From Bdellovibrionales bacterium (lineage in GTDB: Bacteria > Bdellovibrionota > UBA1018), in the NCBI GenBank assembly GCA_016786465.1, contig JAEUWC010000007.1:1-50392 (forward strand): 50,392 nucleotides of DNA, given 5' to 3'. Positions 1 through 10,031 of this stretch are shown here, piece after piece. Within the stretch, counting starts at the first letter, position 1. The number at the start of each line of letters is the position of its first letter. The notes under the pieces were generated by a model. It did not search any database. It worked only from the letters and a program-made list of their open reading frames with translations, and was not told the DNA's origin. The translations under genes and the position numbers were made by a program.

Positions 1-282
1 GGTGCACTGGTTTTCACGGCACTTTTATTTGCCAGCCGTTCAGCTTACTGGATCTATATTCATTACAACAAAGCCAATATTCAAAGCAGCTACGGGATTT
101 TCAGCACGCTGATTCTGATTATGCTTTGGGTTCACTTTTGCGTCAGCTGCCTGCTTTACGGTTGCTTGTACGCGTGGCACTTGGATCATGACGGGCAGGC
201 AGGGCACGGTGCGGGACACGGCGGCGGCCACGGGCACGAAGCAGCGCCTGTACGTAAAATGGGCTCGATGCACGGGGCGTGA
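1..282 (+). CDS. YihY/BrkB-family inner membrane protein, C-terminal part
   Basis: The reading frame is open from base 1 to TGA at 280-282, so only the last 93 residues are in the window. They show two membrane segments; the second follows SSYGIFSTLILIMLW and fits the last helix of YihY/BrkB (formerly annotated RNase BN) proteins, where a YG(s/a)...W pattern precedes the final segment. The family is integral to the inner membrane and its function is unsettled. After the last helix comes an unusual tail rich in His and Gly (HDGQAGHGAGHGGGHGHE), which could bind metal. The gene converges on the next one with 3 bases between stops. Family call from pattern only. Confidence 0.6.
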   Translation, partial: GALVFTALLFASRSAYWIYIHYNKANIQSSYGIFSTLILIMLWVHFCVSCLLYGCLYAWHLDHDGQAGHGAGHGGGHGHEAAPVRKMGSMHGA

Positions 283-285
283 GCC

Positions 286-774
286 TTAGTCGAAGAAACC
301 CTCGTCCACTTTTTTTCCATTCTCATCCCAATTGATGTACGCACCCGCGGGCTGGTCGTTCCAGTAGTTGCCGGCTGATTCGACGTAGGTACTTGCGGGT
401 GACCGTCCTTTCTTTTTTAAGACAACGTAGGGACCACGTTTCTTTCCATCGGCCTCGCAGAAAACTGTCTTCCGGCCCTTAGCGTCGGACGTTTCGCGCC
501 AGGACTCGGAAGATCCACACAAGTAGTTTCCTTTTTGAAACAAGGTACGAATCTGCGAAGGGTCCTTCAAGGTGACGTAAAAAGGAACAGGATTGGGTTT
601 TCCGGAGCAGCCACCTCCTGCCCCACAAAGCGTCGCGTCCAGAACATTCATGGCTGAAACTGTTCCATCCATTTGTGAATGGAATTTCGCTCGAAATTTC
701 ATCCCAATCAGCGCCACATACACTCCTGCCAGAAGACAGGCCATGATCCTCGCTCGTATTTTGCGACGGTCCAT
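286..774 (-). CDS. membrane-anchored protein of unknown function with a MORN/YwqK-like end
   Basis: 162 residues starting at ATG 774. Residues about 8-26 form one hydrophobic segment (a signal anchor), so the rest probably lies in the periplasm. The body holds four Cys (CGAGGGC near the anchor, then LCGSS and FCEAD) that could form disulfides. The C-terminus (GAYINWDENGKKVDEGFF) resembles a single G-x-Y-x-x-W-D-x-N-G-x-x-x-x-G repeat as in MORN/YwqK proteins. It lies 66 bases downstream of the GNAT gene on the same strand and may be the tail of that operon. No function can be assigned. Confidence 0.6.
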   Translation of the reverse strand: MDRRKIRARIMACLLAGVYVALIGMKFRAKFHSQMDGTVSAMNVLDATLCGAGGGCSGKPNPVPFYVTLKDPSQIRTLFQKGNYLCGSSESWRETSDAKGRKTVFCEADGKKRGPYVVLKKKGRSPASTYVESAGNYWNDQPAGAYINWDENGKKVDEGFFD

Positions 775-840
775 CCCCTAAGTTTATCACAAAACATCGT
801 AGGGAATCTGAAGCACAACTTATTGAAAACTAATACGTTT

Positions 841-1302
841 TCATCTTTTGTAGAGGTTCGGCTTTTTTATCTCCATCCAGTTCTCTGGAGCCTTGATCAC
901 TTCGAATCCGTAGCGCATGTAAAGTCCGTGCGCGTCTTTCGTTCCCAGACAAAAGCGGCGTAGTCCCTGGAGTTGTGGATGCGCGACCACGCAATCCATC
1001 AACCATTTCGACAGGCCTTTGCCTCGGTATTCTTCCAAGACGTACACATCGCCCAAGTACGCGAACGTTGCGTAGTCGCTGACCACTCGAGCAAATCCAA
1101 TTTGGCGAAACCGACCTTCATCTGAAAGATACAGTCCAAAACCCAACGAGTTCTGAACGGACTTTCTAACAACACTCAATGGAATGCCTTCGGCCCAATA
1201 CGACCGGCTTAGAAACGCGTGAATGCTTTCTACATCCAACATCTTTGGATCCGTGCTGACAGCGAAGTTTTCTTTTTCCCAGCGAACCGGCTCAAGGAGC
1301 AT
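841..1302 (-). CDS. GNAT-family N-acetyltransferase
   Basis: 153 residues. The acetyl-CoA site motif is visible as VYVLEEYRGKGLSKWLM (the R/Q-x-x-G-x-G/A loop), followed by LRRFCLGTKDAHGLYMRYGF, the typical beta-strand and final GLY..YGF helix of small GNAT enzymes. It would transfer an acetyl group from acetyl-CoA to an amine; the substrate is unknown. The start at ATG 1302 overlaps the end of hutI by 11 bases, so it is translated with the histidine-degradation genes. A role in that pathway is not implied by sequence. Confidence 0.85.
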   Translation of the reverse strand: MLLEPVRWEKENFAVSTDPKMLDVESIHAFLSRSYWAEGIPLSVVRKSVQNSLGFGLYLSDEGRFRQIGFARVVSDYATFAYLGDVYVLEEYRGKGLSKWLMDCVVAHPQLQGLRRFCLGTKDAHGLYMRYGFEVIKAPENWMEIKKPNLYKR

Positions 1303-2638
1303 TCGAAGGCACCCAGCCCACTCGGTAAAAACATTCTTCGAAAGTACTGAACGGCAAAACGGTGTGGCAGGCTTCGCGGCCTGCTTCTAGCGTTCCGATT
1401 TCAGATTCCATCCCCAAAGCTTTCGCAGCATTGTAGGTCGTCGCGCAAAGAATTTCGTGGGCGGCCATTCCCAAGTACAGCGCCGACAGGTTCATGATCC
1501 ACGGAAGCGATTGGGTCATGCAGGTGCCCGGATTGAAATCGGTCGACACCGCCACGCGCGCGCCCGATTCAATCAGTCGCCGGGCCGGCGCATGCGGCTT
1601 TTTCAGATAGTACGCCGTCCCCGGAAGCAATACCGCCACAGTCGAAGACCGCGCCAGCGCCTGAATCCCTGCATCCGAAATGCAAAGCAGGTGATCCGCT
1701 GATAGCGCGCCCATCTGCGCCGCCAAGCGCGCGCTTTCCGTATTTCCCAGTTCATCGGCATGGACCCGGATCTTCAGCCCCGCCTCGCGCGCGGCCGTCA
1801 GAACCGCGCGGGCGTCATCCAGCGTGAAGTACCCTTCGTCGACAAAAATATCAGCTGAATCCGCAAGCTTCTTCTTCGCTACTAGCGGAAGCTGTTCACG
1901 CAAAAGCGCCTGAACGTAATCCGCCCGCACTTCACCCTTAGGCACCGCGTGCGCGCCCAGCCAAGTGATGTGAAACCGAATCAAGGGAAATTCTTTCTTC
2001 AAACTTTGTGCGACTTCTAAAATTTTTACTTCCGTCTGAAGATCCAGTCCGTACCCACTTTTGATTTCCAGTGCGCGCACGCCCCACGCGTAAGCTTCAC
2101 GAACGCGATCGCGCGCAAGCGCCAGAAGATCTTTCTTCTGCATTGCACGCGTTGCTGAAACGGTGGCCTGAATTCCACCCCCTTCGCGCGCGATTTCTTC
2201 ATAAGTCGCCCCCGCGCATCGGCGGGAAAATTCACTGGCGCGGTTTCCGGCAAAAACCAAATGCGTGTGACAATCAACCCATCCCGGGGTGACCGCCTGC
2301 TTACGATCCAGATCCCGAACCGAAGACGTTTTCAATCCTGCACGCACTTCACGCGGCATAGCGCTGACTGCGCCCGCGAAAACCACTTGGCCTTTCGAAT
2401 CCCAAATCAGCGCGCCATCATTCACAACGCCTGCGTCTTCGCGGGTGACCCGAATCCCGTCTTTGATCCGAAACCCGGCGCCTGTCCAAAGTTCGGATGC
2501 GTGAACCAATCCGCTTAAGTTTTTCAAGCCCCCAGATCCAGAAGGCCTCGAAGATTCAGGAGAACCGGACGCCGCTACTGCCGCCTTTTTTCCAGCCGCG
2601 GCTGCTTTCGACGATGACTTTCGCTTTGCGACCGCCAT
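1292..2638 (-). CDS. hutI: imidazolonepropionase
   Basis: 448 residues. Hydrolyses 4-imidazolone-5-propanoate to N-formimino-L-glutamate, the third step of histidine degradation, in the cytoplasm. The amidohydrolase metal motif DCHTHLVFAGNR (His near 124 and 126) and later VHADE and STDFNPGT blocks fit the family. ATG 2638 overlaps the hutU stop by one base (TGATG); a GTG lies one codon upstream. The first 40 or so residues are rich in Lys, Ala and Ser (AVAKRKSSSKAAAAGKKAA) and precede the usual N-terminus, which is an uncommon extension. No hutG or hutF is in the window, so the last step must be encoded elsewhere. Confidence 0.95.
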   Translation of the reverse strand: MAVAKRKSSSKAAAAGKKAAVAASGSPESSRPSGSGGLKNLSGLVHASELWTGAGFRIKDGIRVTREDAGVVNDGALIWDSKGQVVFAGAVSAMPREVRAGLKTSSVRDLDRKQAVTPGWVDCHTHLVFAGNRASEFSRRCAGATYEEIAREGGGIQATVSATRAMQKKDLLALARDRVREAYAWGVRALEIKSGYGLDLQTEVKILEVAQSLKKEFPLIRFHITWLGAHAVPKGEVRADYVQALLREQLPLVAKKKLADSADIFVDEGYFTLDDARAVLTAAREAGLKIRVHADELGNTESARLAAQMGALSADHLLCISDAGIQALARSSTVAVLLPGTAYYLKKPHAPARRLIESGARVAVSTDFNPGTCMTQSLPWIMNLSALYLGMAAHEILCATTYNAAKALGMESEIGTLEAGREACHTVLPFSTFEECFYRVGWVPSNAP

Positions 2639-4320
2639 CACTTCAGCATCGGGACCTTTCCGCCCCGTTTTTCAAAATCAGTTCTTGCGATCTGCGACGC
2701 GGATTCATAACCGGCATCTGCGTGGCGGACGACGCCCATTCCCGGATCCGAATTCAAAACCCGCGTTAAGCGCCATTCCGCATCCTTCGTTCCGTCGGCG
2801 ACCACCACCATCCCGGAATGGATCGAATATCCCATCCCGACGCCACCGCCGTGATGAAGACTGACCCAGGATGCTCCGTTCACGGCATTCACCAACGCAT
2901 TTAGAACGGGCCAGTCGGCAATCGCATCCGATCCGTCTTTCATCCCTTCGGTTTCGCGATTGGGGGACGCAACCGATCCGCAGTCCAAGTGATCACGACC
3001 GATCACAATGGGCGCTTTGACTTTCCCGGTGCGAACCAATTCATTAAAAAGCAGTCCCGCTTTTTCGCGCTGACCATAACCCAACCAGCAAATCCGTGCA
3101 GGCAAGCCCTGAAACGCAATCCGTTCCTGCGCCATGCGAATCCAACGCTTCAAACCCTGGTCTTCCGGAAAAAGTTCCAAAAGTGCGTTGTCCGTTACTC
3201 GAATGTCTTCGGGATCCCCCGAAAGCGCGACCCATCGGAATGGACCGCGCCCCAGACAGAATTGCGGGCGAATGTAGGCTGGAACAAAGCCTGGGAAATC
3301 AAAAGCGTTCTTGACGCCCACTTTCATGGCCTGTGCGCGGATATTGTTCCCGTAGTCGAAAACGTGGGCTCCGCGCTTTTTGAATTCCAACATGTATTCG
3401 ACGTGCTTGCCCATCGATGCCATGGACCTTTGAATGTATTCGGTTGGATTCGACGCTCGAAGCTTCACAGCTTCTTCAACCGAAAGTCCAGAAGGCACAT
3501 AACCATTCAGTTCGTCATGCGCGCTGGTTTGATCCGTGACCAGGTCCGGCTTGAATCCCATCTGCAAAAGCTTGGGATAAACTTCGACTGCGTTGCCCAC
3601 TAGCCCGATGCTTAATGCGCGTTTTTCGGCGACTGCCTTTTTCACCCTTGAAAGCGCGTCTTCAAGATCCGTCGCCATTTCGTCCAGGTATCGAGTTTCA
3701 AGCCTTCGCTTCACGCGGGTGACATCGACTTCAACGTTCAAAGAAACAGCGCCTGCCATCGATGCTGCCAAAGGCTGTGCGCCACCCATCCCGCCCAGTC
3801 CAGCCGTCAAAACCACGCGGCCCGAAAGATCCCCACCAAAATGCTGGCGTCCGGCTTCCGCAAAAGTTTCATAGGTTCCCTGAACGATGCCTTGGGTTCC
3901 GATATAGATCCAAGAACCGGCCGTCATCTGGCCGTACATGATCAAGCCACGGTCTTCTAGGTCGCGAAAATTTTCCCAATCGGCCCACTTCGGAACCAAA
4001 AGGCTGTTCGCAAGCAAAACCCTGGGCGCAAACGGGTGGGTCGGCATCACGGCGACCGGCTTCCCGCTTTGAATCAAAAGCGTTTGGTCTTCACGCAAAG
4101 TCTTCAACGACGCGACGATCGCATCAAAGGATTCCCAGTTTCGGGCGGCGCGGCCGTTTCCGCCGTATACAACCAACGCATCCGGATTTTCTGCGACTTC
4201 AGCGTCCAGATTATTCATCAGCATCCGAAGCGCGGCTTCTTGTTGCCATCCTAAACAAGTCAGCTGATTTCCGCGTGCTGCACGCACGGGCCTTGATCCT
4301 TTTTTAAAATCCTTTGCCAT
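2638..4320 (-). CDS. hutU: urocanate hydratase
   Basis: 560 residues from ATG 4320. Converts urocanate to 4-imidazolone-5-propanoate with tightly bound NAD+. Family blocks are clear: [20 protein letters not shown] near the NAD site, [21 protein letters not shown], and the C-terminal [17 protein letters not shown] holding the conserved Cys. An in-frame ATG at 4371 would run 47 bases into hutH and add 17 residues unlike the family; the start at 4320 gives a 4-base gap after the hutH stop, the spacing also seen at def-fmt and fmt-rpe. Confidence 0.97.
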   Translation of the reverse strand: MAKDFKKGSRPVRAARGNQLTCLGWQQEAALRMLMNNLDAEVAENPDALVVYGGNGRAARNWESFDAIVASLKTLREDQTLLIQSGKPVAVMPTHPFAPRVLLANSLLVPKWADWENFRDLEDRGLIMYGQMTAGSWIYIGTQGIVQGTYETFAEAGRQHFGGDLSGRVVLTAGLGGMGGAQPLAASMAGAVSLNVEVDVTRVKRRLETRYLDEMATDLEDALSRVKKAVAEKRALSIGLVGNAVEVYPKLLQMGFKPDLVTDQTSAHDELNGYVPSGLSVEEAVKLRASNPTEYIQRSMASMGKHVEYMLEFKKRGAHVFDYGNNIRAQAMKVGVKNAFDFPGFVPAYIRPQFCLGRGPFRWVALSGDPEDIRVTDNALLELFPEDQGLKRWIRMAQERIAFQGLPARICWLGYGQREKAGLLFNELVRTGKVKAPIVIGRDHLDCGSVASPNRETEGMKDGSDAIADWPVLNALVNAVNGASWVSLHHGGGVGMGYSIHSGMVVVADGTKDAEWRLTRVLNSDPGMGVVRHADAGYESASQIARTDFEKRGGKVPMLK

Positions 4321-4324
4321 ATGC

Positions 4325-5863
4325 TTAGACCTGCACCCATTGGGTCCATTGACCCGATTCCAAAACGCCATCCAACCATTGCATGTCGTCGTGCAGTGAA
4401 CGGTCCTTGTCCATGAACGGCGACTTTTCGCGAATCTTCGCGTGAATCGTTTCCACCATCGAAGACGATTTCAGCGGTCGAAGGAAATCCAAGCCCTGCG
4501 CCGCCGCCAAAAGTTCCATCACCAAAACGCGTCGGACATTCGTCACCACGCGCTGAGCCTTTCGCGCGGCCCAGGCGCCCATGCTGACGTGGTCTTCCTT
4601 GTCTGCAGACGTCGGGATCGAATCGACCGATGCCGGATGACAAAGTGTCTTGTTTTCAGAAACGATCGAAGCCGCGGCAACTTGAACAATCATGTATCCG
4701 CTATTCAACCCGCCTTCTTTGACCAAGAAGGCTGGAAGTTCCGAAATCGCGGGGTTGATCAACTTTTCAATTCTTTGTTCAGAAATACTTCCAATTTCCG
4801 CCATCGCGATTGAAAGCGCGTCCATGGCAATCGCCACGATCTGCCCGTGAAAATTTCCGCCGCTTAGAATTTTTCCTGCGGCTGGAAAAACCAAGGGGTT
4901 GTCCGTGACCGCATTGATTTCGCGATCCAAAACATCGCGAACGAACTTCAGCACGTCGCGGCTGGCGCCGTGAACTTGCGGAATACAGCGAACACTGTAA
5001 GGATCCTGGACTTTTCCACAACCTTCGTGACTTTCTGAAATCTGACTTTTCTTAGGCCGTCCGTCCGAAGACGAAAGCAAAATCGATTTCATCCTTGAAG
5101 CCACCAAAACCTGACCCGGATGGGGACGAACGGAATGGATTTCTTCTTCAAATGCTGTTTCGGTCCCGCGAAGCGCTTCAACGGTCATCGCGCCCGCCAC
5201 ATCTGCAACGTCGCAAAGGTGTTCAGATTCCAAAAGCGCAAGCGCCCCGATGGCTGTCATGAACTGCGTTCCATTGATCAGCGCCAATCCTTCTTTGGCT
5301 GCCAGGCGAATCGGTTCGATTCCCGCTTTCTTCAAAGCGTCAGCGCCGGTCATTTCCGCACCCTTCAAACGGGCACGGCCTTCACCAATCAGAACCAAAG
5401 CCAGGTGTGAAAGGGGGGCTAGATCGCCCGAAGCACCCACGGATCCTTGCTGCGGAATCAAAGGACAGATGCCTGCGTTCAAAACATCTAAAATTTTCTG
5501 AACCAGTTCGACCCGCACGCCCGAATGCCCTAGCGAAAGGGCCTGAGCCCGAAGCAGGAGCATCGCGCGCGACACCTTGTCCGGCATCGCAGGTCCAACG
5601 CCCACGGCATGCGAACGAAGCAGATTGTACTGAAGGGTTTCAATTTGATCGCCTGAAATTTTGACGTTCGACATCAGACCAAAGCCGGTGTTCACGCCGT
5701 ACAAAGTTTTTCCCGAAGAAACTTCGGATTCCAGAAATTGGCGCGACTTCAAAATCGCTGCCTTTGCCGCCGACGACAACGAAACCTGGACGCCACCCAG
5801 TGCGACTGCGCGAACATCTTCTAAGCTCAGTCGCTTTGCGCCACCGATTTCAAGCGTCTTCAT
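4325..5863 (-). CDS. hutH: histidine ammonia-lyase
   Basis: 512 residues, the usual length. Removes ammonia from L-histidine to give trans-urocanate, the entry step of the hut pathway. The self-forming MIO cofactor triad Ala-Ser-Gly is at residues 144-146 ([10 protein letters not shown]), and the Tyr loop LYGVNTGFG is at 54-62. Other family blocks include LINGTQ and DNPL. The start ATG overlaps the rpe stop by four bases (ATGA), so translation is coupled to a pentose-phosphate gene, an unusual arrangement for hutH. No HutC-type operator was recognised. Confidence 0.97.
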   Translation of the reverse strand: MKTLEIGGAKRLSLEDVRAVALGGVQVSLSSAAKAAILKSRQFLESEVSSGKTLYGVNTGFGLMSNVKISGDQIETLQYNLLRSHAVGVGPAMPDKVSRAMLLLRAQALSLGHSGVRVELVQKILDVLNAGICPLIPQQGSVGASGDLAPLSHLALVLIGEGRARLKGAEMTGADALKKAGIEPIRLAAKEGLALINGTQFMTAIGALALLESEHLCDVADVAGAMTVEALRGTETAFEEEIHSVRPHPGQVLVASRMKSILLSSSDGRPKKSQISESHEGCGKVQDPYSVRCIPQVHGASRDVLKFVRDVLDREINAVTDNPLVFPAAGKILSGGNFHGQIVAIAMDALSIAMAEIGSISEQRIEKLINPAISELPAFLVKEGGLNSGYMIVQVAAASIVSENKTLCHPASVDSIPTSADKEDHVSMGAWAARKAQRVVTNVRRVLVMELLAAAQGLDFLRPLKSSSMVETIHAKIREKSPFMDKDRSLHDDMQWLDGVLESGQWTQWVQV

Positions 5864-6528
5864 TTCGCACCTTCCGCGGCCTTGCGAAGCCCCTCGATCG
5901 CTGCGGCCCGATCTTTTTGACCAAAGACCGCAGAACCGGCGACAAAAACTTCGGCACCCGCTTTGCGAACGCGCGCGATGTTGGAAGGACCAATTCCTCC
6001 GTCCACTTCGATCAAATACTTTCGCGATCCACGAAGTTCGGCTAGGCGTTCGATCTTTCCAATCGCCGAATCTATGAACTTCTGGCCGCCAAATCCTGGA
6101 TTCACCGACATGACCAAAACCAGGTCGACGATGTCTAAAACTTCTTCAACCGACGCCAAGGGCGTTGCAGGATTCAACGAAACCCCGGCCTTGCATCCCA
6201 ATTCCTGAATCCGCTTTAAAAGTCTTTCAAGATGGTGGGTGGCTTCGCAGTGAACGGTGATCACGTGCGCGCCGGCTTTTGCAAATCCTTCAACCCAGTC
6301 TTCGGGCTTACTGACCATCAAGTGACAATCCAAAACCATTTTCGTGTGCGGACGAATCGCATCAACGACCAAAGGTCCGATGGTTAAATTCGGAACAAAG
6401 TGTCCGTCCATGACGTCCAGGTGCAGCCATTCGGCGCCCGCTTTTTCGACGTCGCGGACTTCGGACTTTAAATTTGCAAAGTCCGCCGACAGAAGTGACG
6501 GAGCCATGATGATTTGCTTATTTGCCAC
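5860..6528 (-). CDS. rpe: ribulose-phosphate 3-epimerase
   Basis: 222 residues. Interconverts D-ribulose 5-phosphate and D-xylulose 5-phosphate in the pentose phosphate pathway. TIM-barrel signatures: [39 protein letters not shown] and EVDGGI, including the metal-binding His and Asp residues. The GTG at 6528 is chosen because it places APSLLSADF at residue 9, as in homologues; the next ATG would cut the first strand. Four bases separate it from fmt. Confidence 0.96.
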   Translation of the reverse strand: MANKQIIMAPSLLSADFANLKSEVRDVEKAGAEWLHLDVMDGHFVPNLTIGPLVVDAIRPHTKMVLDCHLMVSKPEDWVEGFAKAGAHVITVHCEATHHLERLLKRIQELGCKAGVSLNPATPLASVEEVLDIVDLVLVMSVNPGFGGQKFIDSAIGKIERLAELRGSRKYLIEVDGGIGPSNIARVRKAGAEVFVAGSAVFGQKDRAAAIEGLRKAAEGAK

Positions 6529-6532
6529 GAAA

Positions 6533-7486
6533 TCACCCTAACATTAGGGGAAGCGAAATTCCTCGACCTTTTAGGCCATTCAAGAAGGCGGCGGCGTCCA
6601 CGGCTTTCTTGCCGTCCCACTGGACTTCATGAAGTTCGATCGATCCTGCGCTGCATCCAATTGCGACCATACCGCTTCTTTCGAAGATGGATCCCGCCGG
6701 GCCCTGTACGTCAAGACGAAGGCTGGCGCGCTTGATTTTCAGCCGTTCCGAAGCGCCGTCTTTGGTCAACTTGACCCAGACGCTGGTACCGGGCCAGGGG
6801 TTTAACGCACGAATCTTTCGATCAACCACCTGGGCCGTTTCACTGGCCGGCGCGATCGCTTCCATTTCTTTGGTCAGTTTCGATGCATAAGTCACCGCAG
6901 ATTCATCCTGCGCGCGACCCTTTAAGCTTCCATCTTCCAAGCCCGAAAGCGTGGGCAAAATCAATTCTGCGCCAATTGCAGCCAGACGATCGTGAAGCGT
7001 GCCGCCGGTGTCGCTTCCGGAAATCGGTGTTTCTTTTTGAAGCAAAATATCGCCGGCATCCAATTTTTCGACCAGCCGCATGGTCGTGACCCCAGAAACG
7101 GAATCTCCCCCTAAGATTGCCCATTGAATCGGGGCCGCCCCACGCCATCTGGGCAAAAGTGACGAGTGAATGTTCACGCAACCCAAGCGTGGCAAGTCCA
7201 AAACATTTCGGCGCAAGATCTGACCGTACGCCACAATTAGGATCAAATCGGGTTTCAGCGCCGACAGAAATTCAAATTCTCCGGGCTGCGAAAGTTTTTC
7301 GGGCTGTCGAACGGGAATCCCTAATTTCAAAGCCGCTTGTTTCACGGCGCTTTGACGAACTTCTAGCCCGCGCCCCACCGGACGATCGGGTTGAGTGTAC
7401 ACGTGCAAAACTTCATGCGCCTTTGCGACCGCTTCCAGTGCGGGAACAGCGAACTCAGGTGTGCCCATGAAAACGATTTTCAGCAT
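6533..7486 (-). CDS. fmt: methionyl-tRNA formyltransferase
   Basis: 317 residues. Formylates Met-tRNAi using 10-formyltetrahydrofolate. The N-terminal domain begins [17 protein letters not shown] and carries the catalytic region [20 protein letters not shown] (Asn-His and the formyl-folate loop) and the later LDAGDILLQ block. The C-terminal OB-like tRNA-binding domain follows from about residue 210. It starts four bases after the def stop, the classic def-fmt pair that adds and later removes the formyl group. Confidence 0.97.
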   Translation of the reverse strand: MLKIVFMGTPEFAVPALEAVAKAHEVLHVYTQPDRPVGRGLEVRQSAVKQAALKLGIPVRQPEKLSQPGEFEFLSALKPDLILIVAYGQILRRNVLDLPRLGCVNIHSSLLPRWRGAAPIQWAILGGDSVSGVTTMRLVEKLDAGDILLQKETPISGSDTGGTLHDRLAAIGAELILPTLSGLEDGSLKGRAQDESAVTYASKLTKEMEAIAPASETAQVVDRKIRALNPWPGTSVWVKLTKDGASERLKIKRASLRLDVQGPAGSIFERSGMVAIGCSAGSIELHEVQWDGKKAVDAAAFLNGLKGRGISLPLMLG

Positions 7487-7490
7487 GGCT

Positions 7491-8117
7491 TTACAGCCCC
7501 GGCTTTCCGGATTTTTTTCCGCCGGACTTGGGCGCTGGCCCTTCTAGATCGCGCAGAATTCTTTCTTCGCGAAGTTTCTTTCGGGCCATGTCCTTTTTCA
7601 GGGGGCTTAGGTGATCGATGAAAAGTTTTCCATCCAGATGATCGATTTCGTGCTGGATCGCAACCGCCTGAAGTCCTTCAGCCAAAAGCGTCTGCGTTTT
7701 TCCGTCAATGTCCTGGTACTGAAGCTTGATCTTTTTTGATCGCTGAACATCCGCGCCATATTCAGGAACCGAAAGGCAACCTTCGTGAAAAAGTAGCTTC
7801 CCTTCGCGCGCGATGATTTCAGGATTGATGATGATCTTGGGTTTCTTGTTTTTGATCAAAGACCCGTCGACCACTTCGCTTCCTTCCGGGGCCTTTGCGC
7901 CTTCCGGAAGTTCTTCTAGATCGTAATCGGTATCTAAAACCAAAATACGCTCCAAGATTCCCACCTGATTTGCCGCCAATCCCACACCGGGTGCGAAGTA
8001 CATCGTTTCCAGCATGTCATCGGCCAACTTGAAATAGGACTTTTCCACGCGCGCAATCGGCGACGCCTTCTGAGTCAAAATGACATCCGGAAAAGTAAAA
8101 ATCTTAAGCTTGCCCAT
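7491..8117 (-). CDS. def: peptide deformylase
   Basis: 208 residues. Removes the N-formyl group from nascent proteins. All three family motifs are present: GVGLAANQVG, EGCLSVPE (metal Cys) and QHEIDHLDG (two metal His and catalytic Glu). Between motifs 1 and 2 there is an insertion of about 30 residues (ELPEGAKAPEGSEVV region), making it longer than common type I enzymes. The C-terminus is basic (GGKKSGKPGL). The start overlaps the upstream permease gene by 14 bases. Confidence 0.96.
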   Translation of the reverse strand: MGKLKIFTFPDVILTQKASPIARVEKSYFKLADDMLETMYFAPGVGLAANQVGILERILVLDTDYDLEELPEGAKAPEGSEVVDGSLIKNKKPKIIINPEIIAREGKLLFHEGCLSVPEYGADVQRSKKIKLQYQDIDGKTQTLLAEGLQAVAIQHEIDHLDGKLFIDHLSPLKKDMARKKLREERILRDLEGPAPKSGGKKSGKPGL

Positions 8118-9186
8118 AGTTTCGAGTCAGCAGAAACGCCGCCAACCCTGCGAAAAACACACTGGGAAGCCAGGCGCCTAGGACGGGTGGAAGTGCTCCG
8201 TTAGTGCCCAGCGATAGTCCCACCGAATAGAAAAGCCAATAGAAAAACGTGACGGCCATCGAAAGGCCAAAGTCCCGAGCGGCGCTACCACTGCGGCGAT
8301 TGCCGATAGAAAAGGGTACGCCCAAAATACACATGACCAAGGGAATGAAGGCCAAGCTGATCCGTGAATGGTATTCCACTTCATACGACCGGGTGTTTGC
8401 GCCCGAAGCTTTTGACCGGTTGATGTACTCGCGAAGTTCCTTCAGCCGCAACCCGTGGACCTCGCGCTCGATTTCTTGAAAATCTTTTGGCGTTTCCTGA
8501 ATGACCAAGTCCTTTTCTTTAAAGGTCTGGGTCATCGGACTTTGATCTTCTTTCGAAAAGATCGTGACCGTCCCATCCATCAGGCGCCACCCGTTTGGGG
8601 TAAAAAGGGCTTTTTCCGCTTCAACGAACTGGGCCAAGCCAAAATCTTCATCAAAGGTGTAAACCGCCATCCCGTGAATCATCTTGGTCTGGGGGTCGAA
8701 GGTTCGAATATTGTAGATCAAATTTTTCGAGCGATACCAGATCTTGTCCTTTTTCACGTCCAAGAAGAAATCCGTACGCTTCTTCATTTCCTGCCAATAA
8801 TAGGTATTTCGGGCCTTAAAAACGGGAGGCAAAACCCGGTCCTGCATCATCAACATCAGGCAGGAAAACATGAAAACGATTCCCAAAAGCAGACCCGAAA
8901 TTCTTTGAATTCCGATGCCGATAGCAAAACTTGCGGTCAATTCGTTGGTGCGATTCAAGCCCGATAGCGTCATGACTGTTGCCATCATCACGCTGGGCGG
9001 CGCCATTTGGACCAGGATGAAAGGCAGATTCATCAAGTTGTAGACGATGATCTGACTAGACGGGTATTTGTTATCGATCAGTTCGCCCATCAAAGCCTGG
9101 AATAGATAAAAAGCGACCAGGCCCGCCAAGGCAACGGCCAGATTCTTCAAAAACAGGCCGGAAATGTAACGGTCCAGTGTGTTCAT
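8104..9186 (-). CDS. LptF/LptG-family LPS export permease (YjgP/YjgQ), LptG-like
   Basis: 360 residues. Begins MNTLDRYISGLFLKNL as LptG-type permeases do; three N-terminal membrane segments, a periplasmic beta-jellyroll stretch (about 130-260), then three C-terminal segments. With LptB it would extract LPS from the inner membrane and pass it to LptC/LptA. No partner lptF or lptB lies next to it. It is the first gene of the leftward operon, about 80 bases from the divergent lepB, and its end overlaps def. LptG rather than LptF is chosen from the N-terminus only. Confidence 0.88.
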   Translation of the reverse strand: MNTLDRYISGLFLKNLAVALAGLVAFYLFQALMGELIDNKYPSSQIIVYNLMNLPFILVQMAPPSVMMATVMTLSGLNRTNELTASFAIGIGIQRISGLLLGIVFMFSCLMLMMQDRVLPPVFKARNTYYWQEMKKRTDFFLDVKKDKIWYRSKNLIYNIRTFDPQTKMIHGMAVYTFDEDFGLAQFVEAEKALFTPNGWRLMDGTVTIFSKEDQSPMTQTFKEKDLVIQETPKDFQEIEREVHGLRLKELREYINRSKASGANTRSYEVEYHSRISLAFIPLVMCILGVPFSIGNRRSGSAARDFGLSMAVTFFYWLFYSVGLSLGTNGALPPVLGAWLPSVFFAGLAAFLLTRNYGQA

Positions 9187-9269
9187 GCCTGGGCTAATTA
9201 TGCCCTATCGCTAGCGGAATTTCAGGAGTATCGTGTCTGAAAGTAGCCGAACAGGAGAGAGCACCTCGA

Positions 9270-10031
9270 ATGGCCACCGACTCACCGCAGCCAAGCGAAA
9301 CCATGTCTAAAAAAAGACTTCTGATCGAAAACGTAGTGGCCCTTGGGCTTTCGCTTTTCTTGGTCTTGATGGTCCGTTCCAGCATCATCGAAGCTTTCAA
9401 GATCCCATCAGGGTCCATGATCCCCACGCTTCTGATCGGCGATCATATTTTCGTCAATAAGTTCGCGTACGGCTTCAAAATTCCGCTGACCGAATACATC
9501 CTTCCCAAACCCATTACGATCATTCCACGCGATCCACCTAAGCGCGGCGACATCATCGTCTTCGTTTATCCGAAAGACGAAAGTTACTATTACATCAAGC
9601 GCGTGGTGGGCATTCCCGGCGACACGATCGAAATCCGAAATCGCGTCCTTTACGTGAACAACCAAGCGATTCAGCGCGAACCCTTGGCCAGTGAAGAAGG
9701 CGACAAGATTTTCAATTCTTTGGACGATCCAAAATACAGCAAGACGAACCTGGAACTTTTCAAAGAAACCATGGGTTCGGACAGCCACACGATCATGCTG
9801 GATAAGAACAATTTCTTAAGTGAAAGCTTTGGTCCGATGACCGTGCCAGCTGAAAGCCTTTTCGTGATGGGTGATAACCGTGACTTTTCAAACGACAGCC
9901 GCTTCTGGGGATTCGTTCCCTTTAAGAACGTCAAAGGGCGTGCGATGGTCACTTGGTTTTCGATCTGGATCGACTTCACCGAAAAACAGTTCCTATTCCG
10001 CCCTAGCCGGATCGGAACGGTTCTTCACTAA
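9270..10031 (+). CDS. lepB: signal peptidase I
   Basis: 253 residues. Cleaves signal peptides at the outer face of the inner membrane. One N-terminal membrane segment (about 19-37), catalytic Ser49 in IPSGSMIPTL, catalytic Lys110 in YYYIKRVVGIPGD, and the GDNRDFSNDSRFWG box. A strong ribosome site AGGAGAG (9253-9259) supports ATG 9270. Between the Lys and GDNRD boxes there is an insert of about 60 residues, as in several proteobacterial enzymes. The many exported proteins in this window are its likely substrates. It overlaps the next gene end to end by four bases. Confidence 0.97.
   Translation: MATDSPQPSETMSKKRLLIENVVALGLSLFLVLMVRSSIIEAFKIPSGSMIPTLLIGDHIFVNKFAYGFKIPLTEYILPKPITIIPRDPPKRGDIIVFVYPKDESYYYIKRVVGIPGDTIEIRNRVLYVNNQAIQREPLASEEGDKIFNSLDDPKYSKTNLELFKETMGSDSHTIMLDKNNFLSESFGPMTVPAESLFVMGDNRDFSNDSRFWGFVPFKNVKGRAMVTWFSIWIDFTEKQFLFRPSRIGTVLH

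Noticed and set aside
2989-3603. 204-codon open frame opposite hutU
   Set aside because: Shadow frame; hutU on the other strand is unmistakable over the whole range.
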